NCBI GenBank assembly: GCA_016190245.1
Contig: JACPQY010000086.1
Coordinates: 1-34,390, forward strand
Source of the DNA: Nitrospirota bacterium
Lineage (GTDB): Bacteria > JACPQY01
Length of the DNA: 34,390 bases
Direction of reading: 5' to 3'
Part shown: positions 23,932 to 31,359 of the stretch, piece after piece
How positions within the stretch are numbered: position 1 is the stretch's first letter
Layout of the letters: every line of letters begins with the position of its first letter
The notes under the pieces: generated by a model
The model's input: the letters and a program-made list of their open reading frames with translations, nothing else
Databases searched by the model: none
What the model was told of the DNA's origin: nothing
Program-made: the position numbers and the translations under genes

Positions 23932-23947
23932 TGTGACATCGGTCACC
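23932..23947. promoter_or_regulatory. CRP/FNR-like palindromic site
   Basis: TGTGACATCGGTCACC: a TGTGA-N6-TCAC match to the CRP-family consensus. A second overlapping dyad uses GGTGACC (23919-23925) with GGTCACC (23941-23947). It is 137 bp upstream of the DUF488-like gene. Short sites of this kind occur by chance. Confidence 0.3.
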
Positions 23948-24083
23948 TCATGTGCACCGTCGCCATGCCGAACATTCCAGAAAGGGGGGCCTCAACCGAG
24001 GCCTGATCGCACGGTCCCGCAACACGCGGAACCCGGCACCGAGAAAAGGGTGGATGGCTGGGACGGACCGAAAGGGGGATCCG

Positions 24084-24482
24084 ATGGTCGAGATCTACAC
24101 GGCCCAGATCGGCCGATACACCGGCTCGGATGCGATCGACGTTTCCAAGCAATCGCGCCACCCGCTGGGCCGCGTCTTCGCCCCGCCCTCCTGGGGGATG
24201 CTCATGTCGGTAAAGAGGGGCCTCATCACGAGCCGGACCTTCGCCAACTACTACCTCTCCTTCCTGCGCGAGACCCGCGGCTCCAACTTTGCGGCATGGC
24301 AGAGAATCCTCGAACGTGCTCGGGTCGTGCTCACGTGCTTGTGTCCGCCCCAGGGTGCGTGCCATCGCACGCTCTTAGCCAAGGCGCTCGCGATGGAGGG
24401 GGGGCGGTACAGGGGGGAGCTCGCGTTGCACGACCCCAACTTTTCGCTCGACTTCGCCCGCTCCGCCCCCGAGGCCGCGTAG
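24084..24482 (+). CDS. DUF488-like conserved protein
   Basis: A 132-aa soluble protein. The start YTAQIGRYTGSDAIDVSKQS, then GRVFAPPSW, and the Cys-containing end VVLTCLCPPQGACHRTLLAK match the DUF488 superfamily, whose members share a C-x-(P)x-x-CHR segment of unknown function. The ATG at 24084 has a purine-rich ribosome-binding site (AAAGGGGGAT) 4 nt upstream; the open frame extends further 5' but without homology. It is apparently a single-gene unit; the next 200 nt (24483-24682) hold no gene that I can support. Confidence 0.65.
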   Translation: MVEIYTAQIGRYTGSDAIDVSKQSRHPLGRVFAPPSWGMLMSVKRGLITSRTFANYYLSFLRETRGSNFAAWQRILERARVVLTCLCPPQGACHRTLLAKALAMEGGRYRGELALHDPNFSLDFARSAPEAA

Positions 24483-24682
24483 CAGCCGGACCGGTCTTCT
24501 TCCGCGGGGGCACGGATCATTCCCCTGCCGGATAGCCTGTCGAACCGCCGTAACATCGGCGGCCCGAGCCGCACGCAGGAAGAGATGGACCAGGATCTCG
24601 GCCTGCGCCGGCCCAATCACCGGGTGCAACGTGGATCGCGCATCCGGCGGTGTGGTCCGCGCCTCAAAGGGAGGACAAACAC

Positions 24683-25192
24683 ATGCTTCGCCGGGTCTTC
24701 TTGCGAACGGCCGGATGCGCGGCGGCCCTGCCCCTCGTAGCCTCACGCGCTCAAGCTCACCACGGAGAGATCGTGAAGTCGAAACTGAGCGAAGACGAGT
24801 GGCGGAAGCGCCTTGCGCCCGAGCAGTACCACGTGCTCCGGGAAGAGGGCACGGAGCGGGCGGGGACAAGCCCATTGAATCACGAGAAACGCCGCGGCAA
24901 GTTTCTTTGCGCCGGGTGCGACCTCGAACTGTTCACGTCCGAGATGAAGTTCGAGAGCGGCACGGGCTGGCCAAGCTTCTTCGATCACATCAAGGGGCAC
25001 ATCGAGACCCAGAAGGACTTCAAACTCATCCTGCCGCGCACGGAGTACCGTTGCGCGCGCTGCGGAGGGCACCAGGGACACGTCTTCAAAGACGGCCCGC
25101 CTCCCACCGGCGAACGCTGGTGCAACAACGGCGTGGCGCTCAAGTTCATCCCCGCGGCGGACCCGTCCGCCACGGGGGCGGACAAGCCATGA
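24683..25192 (+). CDS. msrB: Exported peptide-methionine (R)-S-oxide reductase MsrB
   Basis: A 169-aa enzyme that repairs methionine-R-sulfoxide in proteins. The N-terminus is a likely Tat signal (LRRVFLRTAGCAAALPLVAS, cleavage after SRAQA at about residue 25). Two CxxC zinc pairs are present (GKFLCAGCDLE; EYRCARCGGHQGHVF), and the catalytic Cys lies in GERWCNNGVALKF. FESGTGWPSFF is the substrate-site signature. ATG 24683 follows a good ribosome-binding site (GGGAGGA); an in-frame ATG 33 nt upstream would bury the Tat motif. Its stop overlaps the msrA start (ATGA). Confidence 0.93.
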   Translation: MLRRVFLRTAGCAAALPLVASRAQAHHGEIVKSKLSEDEWRKRLAPEQYHVLREEGTERAGTSPLNHEKRRGKFLCAGCDLELFTSEMKFESGTGWPSFFDHIKGHIETQKDFKLILPRTEYRCARCGGHQGHVFKDGPPPTGERWCNNGVALKFIPAADPSATGADKP

Positions 25193-25803
25193 GGCGCATC
25201 GCAGTGGCCATCCTCCTCACGTGGGCCGCCTCGGCATCCGCCGAATCACCGCCGAAAGCGGCATCCCAGACGCGGATGGCCACTTTCGCCGGCGGCTGCT
25301 TCTGGTGCATGGAGCATGACTTCGCCGCCGTGCCGGGCGTCGTACGCGTCATCTCCGGCTACACCGGGGGCGCGCAGGCCCAACCCACCTATGAACAGGT
25401 GTCCGCCGGAGGGTCCGGTCACTTCGAGGCCATCCAAGTGGAGTTCGATCCGAATCAGATCAGCTACTCAAGCCTGCTGGACGCCTTCTGGCGGAACATC
25501 GATCCCACCGACCAGGGCGGGCAGTTCTGCGACCGCGGTGCGCAATATCGCTCGGCGATCTTCTATCATGACGATGAGCAGAGAGGCCAGGCCGAGGCCT
25601 CCCGCGCGAAACTCGGGCAATCCGGCGTCCTCCACAAACCGATCGCCACGGAGATCCGCCGGGCCGGGCCGTTCTATCCCGCCGAGGACTACCACCAGGA
25701 GTACGCGAAAAAGAACCCCGTCCGCTACGGGTTCTACCGCGCCACTTGCGGCCGCGACCGGCGGCTCAAGGAAGTTTGGGGCCGAACCTCAGAGCGTCCG
25801 TAG
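25189..25803 (+). CDS. msrA: Exported peptide-methionine (S)-S-oxide reductase MsrA
   Basis: A 204-aa enzyme complementary to MsrB, reducing methionine-S-sulfoxide. A Sec-type signal peptide is at residues 1-18 (RRIAVAILLTWAASASA). The catalytic motif is GGCFWCMEHDF with C37 (catalytic) and C40. Also typical: VISGYTGG, YEQVSAGGSGHFEAIQVEFD, DPTDQGGQFCDRGAQYRSAI and YPAEDYHQEY. It is coupled to msrB by ATGA overlap, so both act outside the cytoplasm, probably on oxidised envelope proteins. The electron donor (DsbD/MsrPQ-like) is not in the window. It is convergent with the next gene, 79 nt away. Confidence 0.95.
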   Translation: MRRIAVAILLTWAASASAESPPKAASQTRMATFAGGCFWCMEHDFAAVPGVVRVISGYTGGAQAQPTYEQVSAGGSGHFEAIQVEFDPNQISYSSLLDAFWRNIDPTDQGGQFCDRGAQYRSAIFYHDDEQRGQAEASRAKLGQSGVLHKPIATEIRRAGPFYPAEDYHQEYAKKNPVRYGFYRATCGRDRRLKEVWGRTSERP

Positions 25804-25882
25804 TCCCCGAGCAAAGCTCCGGTCGAGCGTCGTCACCTCTTTGGGCCGCGTCGTTTGACATGTGAAGACAGGGCCCTGTGTC

Positions 25883-28138
25883 TCATTTGTGTTGTGACCC
25901 TGTTCCCGCGACCCGCTTCTCGAGGGCCGTGGCCATTCCGGCGAGGGGCGCGGCAAGGCGGGCGGCGTCGGCAAAGCGGCCGCGGAGGAAATGGGTGCGG
26001 GCCTCCAAGTAGTCGGACGCGAGGCTGGCGAATTCCTTGTCGAGATCGAGGACCTTCTCGCTTCCCGACATCTCGCGCTTGTGCTGCTCCCCCCGTCGGC
26101 GGGCCATCTTGGGTGTGACGTTCTGCCTCACCACGAGCCGTTCCTTCAGCACGGCCTCGATCCGGGACAGGGGCCGAGCGGCGGATTCGAGGGCATCGGA
26201 GGCCCGCCGGATCTCTTCCTTCGCAAGAACTCGATCGAGCGCCGAACGCGCCGCGGCGAGATCACGCGCCTCGACGGCCCGGTCGAACGCCGAGAGATCA
26301 ACGCCTGACCGTCGCGCGGCCACAACCTGAACGCGCACCCGGACCAGATCGAAATCCTTCTCGCGCTCCGGCATCGCCTTCTCCTCGGCAGCCGCACGCG
26401 CGGGGTCTCCCCGGAGATGAAACGCCGCGTCACCCGGCTCGATCCAGATCTCCCGCCCTTCCACGCGCGCGCGGCGCTTCGCGGTCAGATCGAGATTCTG
26501 GAGCATGATCACTCCGATCCCGGACTTGGATTTGAACACGACCGAGTCCACCGCCGGGCTTCGTCCCGCAGCCGTTTCGATCGTCTCGCTTTCCACCCGC
26601 AGATCCGCCGGGGCAATGATCTCGGCCCCCGCCAGAAGCGGCCCCACGGCCGCCAATCGCCGGTTCAGCGCCCCCGCCTCCACCCACAGATCGTGCTCTC
26701 CCTCGTACGGGCGCTCGATGGCATTGATGAAACCGTAGTTCTCCGCGGAGCCGGAGGCTGTCCCGTCGGCCGAAACGACCACCCGGTGGTGGGGGAAGTA
26801 GGGATAGTGAATGAAACCGTCCGCTCCTCCCATGATCAGCCGCCAAGCGAGGAAGCGATACTGCGCCCGCGTCACGCGTTCCCCACCGCCCTCCGTGAAC
26901 CCTTGCAGACAGGGCCAGAAAGGGCCGGACACGAGGGGGCGAATGGCCGACATGAAGTCTCGCACCGCGAGCGCAACGGCCGGTCCGCGCTGCCCGCGAT
27001 ACGGATAGATCCCGGACGATGCCACGGGAAAGACGCGCCCGAAGGTGTGGAGTTGGTGAGGCGACTGGAAGGCCTCCACCACGGGGTGGCCTGGGTCCAA
27101 CTCGTGAAGGATCTTCTGAAGACCCGAGAGGCGCGTCAACAGATGGGGGTACGGCTCATCCACGGGGAAATAGCCCGACAGGGAGGGATGCTTCCGGAAG
27201 CTCGCGACGGGGCCCTCCAGGGCGCTGCGGGTTCGTTGGGCCAGGTCTTTCGTCCACTCGCGCGTCGGGCCGAAACGATCCACCACTTCGGCGGGAACGA
27301 TGGCCTCGAGAGGGATGACGATCCTCACGCCCAGTTCATCGCCCAGGGCAAGCACCCGCTCGATGAGATCCCGCGAATCGGGCGGGTCCTTCGCGCTCCC
27401 CGCGAGCATGATCGTGTCCGCGCCGCTCGCGGCGATGTCCAGCACCTGCCTATCAAGGGCCGCGAACGGATCCCGGCTGAGACCACCCTTGAGGCGCAGC
27501 ATCACCCCACGGATCATGCGGTCCCGAGGGAGGTACCCGCCGGGCGGCGCGTGGAGCCGATCTCGCTCGGCCCGATTCGCGGGCTCGTAGTCCGAGGTCA
27601 AGTAGAGGCCGTCCAGCCACAGATCCCCCCCCGGCGCGGTGCCCTTCAGCGCCACGGCCATGTCGCGTTCGAGCTTGATGGCCCCCAACCCCACCCGCTG
27701 CCACCGCCCGCCTCCGCAAGCCGCATCGGCCTTGAATTCCTCCGGCTTCTTTCGATACCGCGTGTTCACCTCCGCGCGCAGCGAGGCTCCCCCCTTTGCG
27801 GTGCAACGCACGACCGCACCCAACGTATGCCTCCGGCCGATCTTCAGGAGCGAATCGTCGAACGTCCACCTAGCCGGCACGCCAGAGGGCTTCCCCGCCC
27901 GGACAAGCCGGATCGAGAATCCGTCAGGCGCGAACGCATCCGGCTCTCGCACAGTGAAGATCTCTTTGTGAAAAGCGTCTTCCCCGACCTCCACAACCAC
28001 GCGCTCCCGTACTGCCTCCGCGAGAGGTGGGACAGGAGAGAAGGGAACAGCCAGACTCGCGGGGAGCACCGCCAACCCGAACAGGCCCGAACGACCGAAC
28101 CTCCCCGACCGGCGACGGAGGCCTCGAACACCGCTCAC
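25883..28138 (-). CDS. Large secreted glycosidase-like TIM-barrel protein, family unassigned
   Basis: A 751-aa exported protein. A basic then hydrophobic N-terminus (GLFGLAVLPASLAVPF) acts as signal peptide. Residues about 45-165 look like a jelly-roll or carbohydrate-binding domain. The middle (about 190-500) looks like a TIM barrel: DRMIRGVMLRLKGG, ASGADTIMLAGSA, GYFPVDEPYPH with a DEP motif where clan-A-like enzymes place an acid, and AWRLIMGGADGFIHYPYFPH. A beta region (about 510-590) follows, then a helical Arg/Lys/Glu-rich C-terminus to 745. Similar lengths and DEP motifs occur in DUF4091/glycoside-hydrolase-like proteins. Activity and substrate are unknown. It is a single gene with no sugar-transport neighbours. 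Confidence 0.6.
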   Translation of the reverse strand: MSGVRGLRRRSGRFGRSGLFGLAVLPASLAVPFSPVPPLAEAVRERVVVEVGEDAFHKEIFTVREPDAFAPDGFSIRLVRAGKPSGVPARWTFDDSLLKIGRRHTLGAVVRCTAKGGASLRAEVNTRYRKKPEEFKADAACGGGRWQRVGLGAIKLERDMAVALKGTAPGGDLWLDGLYLTSDYEPANRAERDRLHAPPGGYLPRDRMIRGVMLRLKGGLSRDPFAALDRQVLDIAASGADTIMLAGSAKDPPDSRDLIERVLALGDELGVRIVIPLEAIVPAEVVDRFGPTREWTKDLAQRTRSALEGPVASFRKHPSLSGYFPVDEPYPHLLTRLSGLQKILHELDPGHPVVEAFQSPHQLHTFGRVFPVASSGIYPYRGQRGPAVALAVRDFMSAIRPLVSGPFWPCLQGFTEGGGERVTRAQYRFLAWRLIMGGADGFIHYPYFPHHRVVVSADGTASGSAENYGFINAIERPYEGEHDLWVEAGALNRRLAAVGPLLAGAEIIAPADLRVESETIETAAGRSPAVDSVVFKSKSGIGVIMLQNLDLTAKRRARVEGREIWIEPGDAAFHLRGDPARAAAEEKAMPEREKDFDLVRVRVQVVAARRSGVDLSAFDRAVEARDLAAARSALDRVLAKEEIRRASDALESAARPLSRIEAVLKERLVVRQNVTPKMARRRGEQHKREMSGSEKVLDLDKEFASLASDYLEARTHFLRGRFADAARLAAPLAGMATALEKRVAGTGSQHK

Positions 28139-28194
28139 AACGCTGTCATCCTACGCCTCCGCCATCCGAGGTCCAATGAACCCGCGAAGCGAGG

Positions 28195-28235
28195 TTGCGA
28201 TCTAGGAGTATATGATATATGGTACTTGCTATATG
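28195..28235 (+). promoter_or_regulatory. vapBC promoter with phased TATATG repeats
   Basis: TTGCGA (28195-28200), 17 nt, TATGGT (28218-28223), ending 9 nt before ATG 28233. The hexamer TATATG occurs three times in the same direction at 28209, 28216 and 28230, spaced 7 and 14 bp, overlapping the -10 and the start codon. This fits an operator for self-repression by the ribbon-helix-helix antitoxin. Confidence 0.45.
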
Positions 28236-28487
28236 CTTACTGATGCGAAGCTCCAAGTGTATCTCCCCAGGGACCTCGCCTCCAAGATTCGCCGCCGGGC
28301 CCGAAAGGAAGGCAAGACCGTGGCGCAGATCGTCCGGGAAGGGTTGCGCCTATACCTGAACCGCAGCGCACGGGACGAAGTGCGCGAGGCCTTCGCACCG
28401 CTGGACCGCCTCGTCGGCGCGTTCAAGGACGACGGCTCGGGCGTGGCGGAGAACCACGACCAAGTGCTCGGCTCCGGCCCGTGGTAG
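28233..28487 (+). CDS. Ribbon-helix-helix antitoxin (VapB-like)
   Basis: An 84-aa protein. The N-terminus KLQVYLPRDLASKIRRRA and EGKTVAQIVREGLRLYLNR is a ribbon-helix-helix (CopG/MetJ-type) DNA-binding domain; the C-terminal tail (DEVREAFAPLDRLVGAFKDD) would wrap and block the toxin. ATG 28233 is chosen because it begins at the beta strand and suits the promoter; ATG 28212 adds only seven residues. Its stop overlaps the toxin start, the usual coupling of toxin-antitoxin pairs. Confidence 0.85.
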   Translation: MLTDAKLQVYLPRDLASKIRRRARKEGKTVAQIVREGLRLYLNRSARDEVREAFAPLDRLVGAFKDDGSGVAENHDQVLGSGPW

Positions 28488-28903
28488 AACACGCACCCGC
28501 CGACGCCGTCTTCGTCGATACCTCAGCATGGTACGCGCTCTTCGTCTCGACCGATCCGTCCCATGCCAGGGCCGTCGCCACCTACGAGCGGCTCAAAGCT
28601 GGGGCGGCGACGCTCGCCTGCACGGACTGGGTCCTCCTGGAGACGACCGCCCTTCTCACTCGGCGTGTAGGTCCCGCCCAGGCCCGACAAGCCGCGGCAG
28701 CGATCTCCGGGAACGCCCGGCTCGAACTCCTGTGGATGGATGAGGAACTGGGGTCCATCGCCCTCGAACGCTTCCAGGCCGCGCCGCACGGCGTCAGTCT
28801 GGTGGACGTCGGCTCCTTCGTCGTCATGGAAAAGGGCGGAATCACCCGCGCCTTCGCCTTCGGCCAGGATTTCACCTCCGCGGGCTACTCGATCGACCTG
28901 TAG
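28481..28903 (+). CDS. PIN-domain toxin (VapC-like)
   Basis: A 140-aa PIN nuclease. The acidic metal-binding residues appear as D13 in VFVDTSAWYALF, Glu in VLLETTALL, Asp in GVSLVDVGSFVVME, and the fourth Asp in FGQDFTSAGYSIDL. This fits VapC RNases that cleave tRNA or rRNA. In relatives the last motif usually reads FDxHF, so the Asp is shifted by one or two positions here. The GTG start overlaps the antitoxin gene by 7 nt. A MITE begins 7 nt after its stop. Confidence 0.85.
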   Translation: MVEHAPADAVFVDTSAWYALFVSTDPSHARAVATYERLKAGAATLACTDWVLLETTALLTRRVGPAQARQAAAAISGNARLELLWMDEELGSIALERFQAAPHGVSLVDVGSFVVMEKGGITRAFAFGQDFTSAGYSIDL

Positions 28904-28909
28904 ACACCT

Positions 28910-29066
28910 TAGGCTCTGTTTGAAAACGACCTTAAGGGGATCGACCATGGGCAGGACGGTTCTTCGTAGGGGCGGGTCCTTGGACCCGCCCGAGGGGAGG
29001 GAGGGTGCAAGCACCCTCCCCTACAAGGATTGCGGTGGCCGGCGAAGGGTTTTCAAACAGAGCCTA
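28910..29066. mobile_element. 157-bp MITE with 18-bp perfect terminal inverted repeats
   Basis: The ends TAGGCTCTGTTTGAAAAC (28910-28927) and its exact reverse complement (29049-29066) bound a non-coding insert. The outer TA on each side may be a duplicated TA target. There is no transposase, so mobilisation would be in trans. The core holds a double-hairpin repeat (28966-29024). The insertion lies between the vapC-like gene and a lipoprotein gene. Confidence 0.85.
28966..29024. repeat. Double-hairpin REP-like repeat nested in the MITE
   Basis: Inverted ends GTAGGGG/CCCCTAC enclose two perfect 10-bp hairpins: GGGCGGGTCC/GGACCCGCCC (28970-28991, TT loop) and GGGAGGGTGC/GCACCCTCCC (28999-29020, AA loop). 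Size and layout match the element at 63-122, with different stem sequences. Confidence 0.75.
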
Positions 29067-29089
29067 GAAGAAATCCTGCGGGGAGCACC

Positions 29090-29695
29090 ATGAAACCGGG
29101 CATCGTGGCAGGAGCGACCTTTCTGGCGATGGCTTTCGGCTGCTCCTCCGAAGAAGAATCACCGAACAAGTATTCGTTCAAGGCCCGGGTCGCCGAATCC
29201 AACGTGAATCACTCGCTCATCGCCACGAGCGACGCCAGCGATCGCCCTCTGCTCGAAACCGACATGGCATGGACCGAACTCGAAGCTGGAGTTCGGAGCC
29301 TCGCGGAGGGAAGCAATACGCCCATCGAGATCACGCTTTCCTGGCAGGCCAACGGACAGACGCGCGAGTTGAGCCTTGATGAGTTCCTATCCACGGCCGT
29401 CCGCCTAGGGAACGAGGGCGTGGAGGCGGACAACACGCTCGACATGTCGGTAGCCGGAAACAATGCCGACACGGCTGCGACCATGCCCGGCCACAGGGCG
29501 TGCCTTACCGTGTGCCCGTACGGTGTTGTCACGAACGCGGGTCTTCCGATGTCGGCCATGGAGTCGCACACGTTCGGCGTCCGGTCGGGTGTGAGATCGG
29601 CCCTTCCGGAGAAGGGCTCGGCGGTGCAGGTCACGATGGGAATCCGCGGCGGGGTCCGGAGTGGCGTTCGCTTGGCCCCTCCTTCTCGGAACTGA
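29090..29695 (+). CDS. Orphan lipoprotein of unknown function
   Basis: A 201-aa protein not recognised. It has a lipoprotein signal (PGIVAGATFLAMAFGCSSEE; Cys at residue 18) followed by an acidic stretch, then a domain with no known motif. A CLTVCPYG segment lies at about 144-151. The C-terminus has a duplicated motif (GVRSGVRSALP and GGVRSGVRLAPP). ATG 29090 has a GGGGAG ribbon-type ribosome-binding site 4-5 nt upstream. Its left neighbour is a MITE, so it may have lost an upstream partner. Confidence 0.6.
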   Translation: MKPGIVAGATFLAMAFGCSSEEESPNKYSFKARVAESNVNHSLIATSDASDRPLLETDMAWTELEAGVRSLAEGSNTPIEITLSWQANGQTRELSLDEFLSTAVRLGNEGVEADNTLDMSVAGNNADTAATMPGHRACLTVCPYGVVTNAGLPMSAMESHTFGVRSGVRSALPEKGSAVQVTMGIRGGVRSGVRLAPPSRN

Positions 29696-29815
29696 CCCGC
29701 AAGCAGGCGGCGGAGTTTGAAGGGGGCGGACCCCCATACTACCACCCCCTGCCATGACGCGACGCCCTTGTGCAGGGGGACGTTGTTTCCTAGATTGCAT
29801 TGTGACTCGGCTGTG

Positions 29816-29915
29816 ATTCGGGGGACAGTATGCCTATTGTCTTCGCCTCCGGCCGGAGAAGGGACCGCCGGGCTGCGGTGTGAAGAGAGAAATGAATATC
29901 CTGTCCCCGGATTCC
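29816..29915. repeat. ~100-bp inverted-repeat element, copy A
   Basis: The left end ATTCGGGGGACAGTATGCC and the right end GATATTCATTT-type sequence (ending CTGTCCCCGGATTC) are imperfect inverted repeats. A central CTCCGGCCGGAG palindrome (about 29847-29858) is shared with copy B at 31231. No ORF. The right end touches the stop of the AAA/DUF4143 gene. It fills most of the gene-free stretch 29696-29914. Confidence 0.65.
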
Positions 29916-31135
29916 TATGGCAGGGAGCCGAGGAATCGGTCGGCGGAAAGAATCCACCGGTCCAGACCCGATTCGGAGACCTTACGGCACACTCCCGGCC
30001 CGTGAACGACTTGCACCGCCGTCGGGACCTTCATCCTGCGCTGGAAGTGTACAAGCGATGGGGCGAAGTCGCGCTCGGCCTGTTTCACCTCAATCAAGCA
30101 GACCGGAGCGCCCTTGCGGACTACGACGAAATCGACCTCCCGACCGTCGCGGTCACGAAGAAAGTGCAGGGCCACGTCCCCTTCGCCGACTGCTCTCCAG
30201 GTTTGGACGGCCTTGTACAGGTGGAGCGCCACCACGTTCTCGAACCGGACCGGTTCGGTCTCGACTTCACCCCAGTCGTAGAGATACGCCTTTGTTTCCT
30301 TCTTGATGGAGCGTGTGAGCCGGGCGGTGAACGGCGGAAGGCGGAACAGATAGAAGAAGCGCGACAGCGTCTCGATCCAATCGCGCACGCTTTCAAACGC
30401 AACGCCCAGGTCCTCCCGAAGCGCATTCATGGAGAGCGGGCTGCCGATCCGATCGGGGATCAGGGCGGCGAGCGCCTCGACGAGCGAGATGTCGCGGATG
30501 CCGGTCGCGGATCGGATGTCTTCCCGGATCAGTAGTGTGCGGCGCTCTTGAAGCCAGATGTTGTAGAACGACTCCTCCGCCCGGGTGAACGGTTCTGGAA
30601 ATCCTGAAAACCGGGTCAGGTGCTCATACGCCTCCCGCGAGGCGGCATCGTGCCCGCGCGGGTCGCTCAGCGATGCCTTGAAATCCTTCCACGTGGCCGC
30701 CCGGCCGGACAACTCGCCCACGGAGAGCGGGAAGAGGGGCAGCCCCATGTATCGCCCCAGCAGCGAATCCCCACCCCTCTTGAAGAGGTCGAGCCGCCCG
30801 CTCCCCGTCACAAGGAATCGGAATTCTTTCGAGTAGCCGTCGAAGGCGCCCTTGAGATACGACTTCCACCGCGCATACTTGTGGATTTCGTCCAGGACCA
30901 CAAGGAAAGGCTTCCTTGGATTCCGGTTTTCCTTCTCGAAGAAGTAGGGATCGCGGACGATCCGCTTCTGGTCCGTCAGGACATCCCAGTTGACGTATAC
31001 CCCCTGCCCGAACCTTTCCAGAAATCGTTTCGCCAGGGTCGTCTTTCCCACCTGCCGGGGCCCCGAGACAAAGGCCATCTTCGCGTAGTCACCCACCACG
31101 CGCCCGACCGGTCCCAGGAGCAGGCGCTCGATCAC
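29915..31135 (-). CDS. AAA ATPase with C-terminal DUF4143 nuclease-like domain
   Basis: A 406-aa protein. The AAA_14-type ATPase starts at once: Walker A GPRQVGKTT (residues 25-33), Walker B FLVVLDEIHKY near 80, sensor FLVTGSGRLDLF near 112. The C-terminal half is DUF4143-like and ends in a PD-(D/E)xK-like pattern, DGREVDFVVVRKGAPVCLIE followed by VK. Family members are common in archaea and accessory islands; function unknown. It starts at GTG, with a strong TTGACA-17-GAAAAT promoter whose -10 ends 6 nt before the start. It is bracketed by repeat copies A and B. Confidence 0.88.
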   Translation of the reverse strand: MIERLLLGPVGRVVGDYAKMAFVSGPRQVGKTTLAKRFLERFGQGVYVNWDVLTDQKRIVRDPYFFEKENRNPRKPFLVVLDEIHKYARWKSYLKGAFDGYSKEFRFLVTGSGRLDLFKRGGDSLLGRYMGLPLFPLSVGELSGRAATWKDFKASLSDPRGHDAASREAYEHLTRFSGFPEPFTRAEESFYNIWLQERRTLLIREDIRSATGIRDISLVEALAALIPDRIGSPLSMNALREDLGVAFESVRDWIETLSRFFYLFRLPPFTARLTRSIKKETKAYLYDWGEVETEPVRFENVVALHLYKAVQTWRAVGEGDVALHFLRDRDGREVDFVVVRKGAPVCLIEVKQAERDFAPSLVHFQRRMKVPTAVQVVHGPGVCRKVSESGLDRWILSADRFLGSLP

Positions 31136-31141
31136 TCCGGC

Positions 31142-31195
31142 ATTTTCAGGCTCTACCCTGAAAATGTCAAGACTGATTCAGGGAATAGTCTGAAT
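31142..31195 (-). promoter_or_regulatory. Promoter and paired operators of the AAA/DUF4143 gene
   Basis: On the minus strand: TTGACA (31170-31165), 17 nt, GAAAAT (31147-31142), then 6 nt to GTG. A perfect dyad TTTTCAGG-N6-CCTGAAAA (31143-31164) lies between the -35 and -10. A second dyad ATTCAG-N8-CTGAAT (31176-31195) lies upstream; the two centres are 32 bp apart, about three helical turns. Both use TTCAG half-sites, so one repressor could bind both. Confidence 0.6.
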
Positions 31196-31230
31196 TTGCC
31201 GCACCCCTTTCCCGTCCGATCCGGGGTGAT

Positions 31231-31336
31231 ATTCCGGGGACAGCATACCTATTTTCCTGGTCTCCGGCCGGAGGACAGAACACCGAGCGTCCCGGGTTCG
31301 GAGTCAAGGCAAAAACTAGCATACTGTCCCCGGAAA
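31231..31336. repeat. ~100-bp inverted-repeat element, copy B
   Basis: The ends ATTCCGGGGACAGCATACC (31231) and CTAGCATACTGTCCCCGGAA (31317-31336) are imperfect inverted repeats of about 20-24 bp. The centre TCTCCGGCCGGAG is shared with copy A. Same orientation as copy A, on the other side of the AAA/DUF4143 gene. No ORF. Confidence 0.7.
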
Positions 31337-31359
31337 ACCCTCGCCTCGTGGCGAATAGG

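Noticed and set aside
24375-24875. Minus-strand frame across the gap between the DUF488-like and msrB genes
   Set aside because: A few plausible helical residues but it overlaps msrB antisense and has no start signals or motifs.
25801-25870. Minus-strand peptide TTLDRSFARGLRTL resembling a PIN-domain C-terminus
   Set aside because: Too short and without any other PIN motif; likely chance.
26417-28243. 608-aa open frame on the + strand opposite the secreted glycosidase-like gene
   Set aside because: Composition typical of antisense reading of a high-GC gene; no motifs.
31143-31164. TTTTCAGG/CCTGAAAA dyad as a rho-independent terminator
   Set aside because: It lies between well-spaced -35 and -10 hexamers upstream of a gene and has no following T-tract, so an operator is a better reading.
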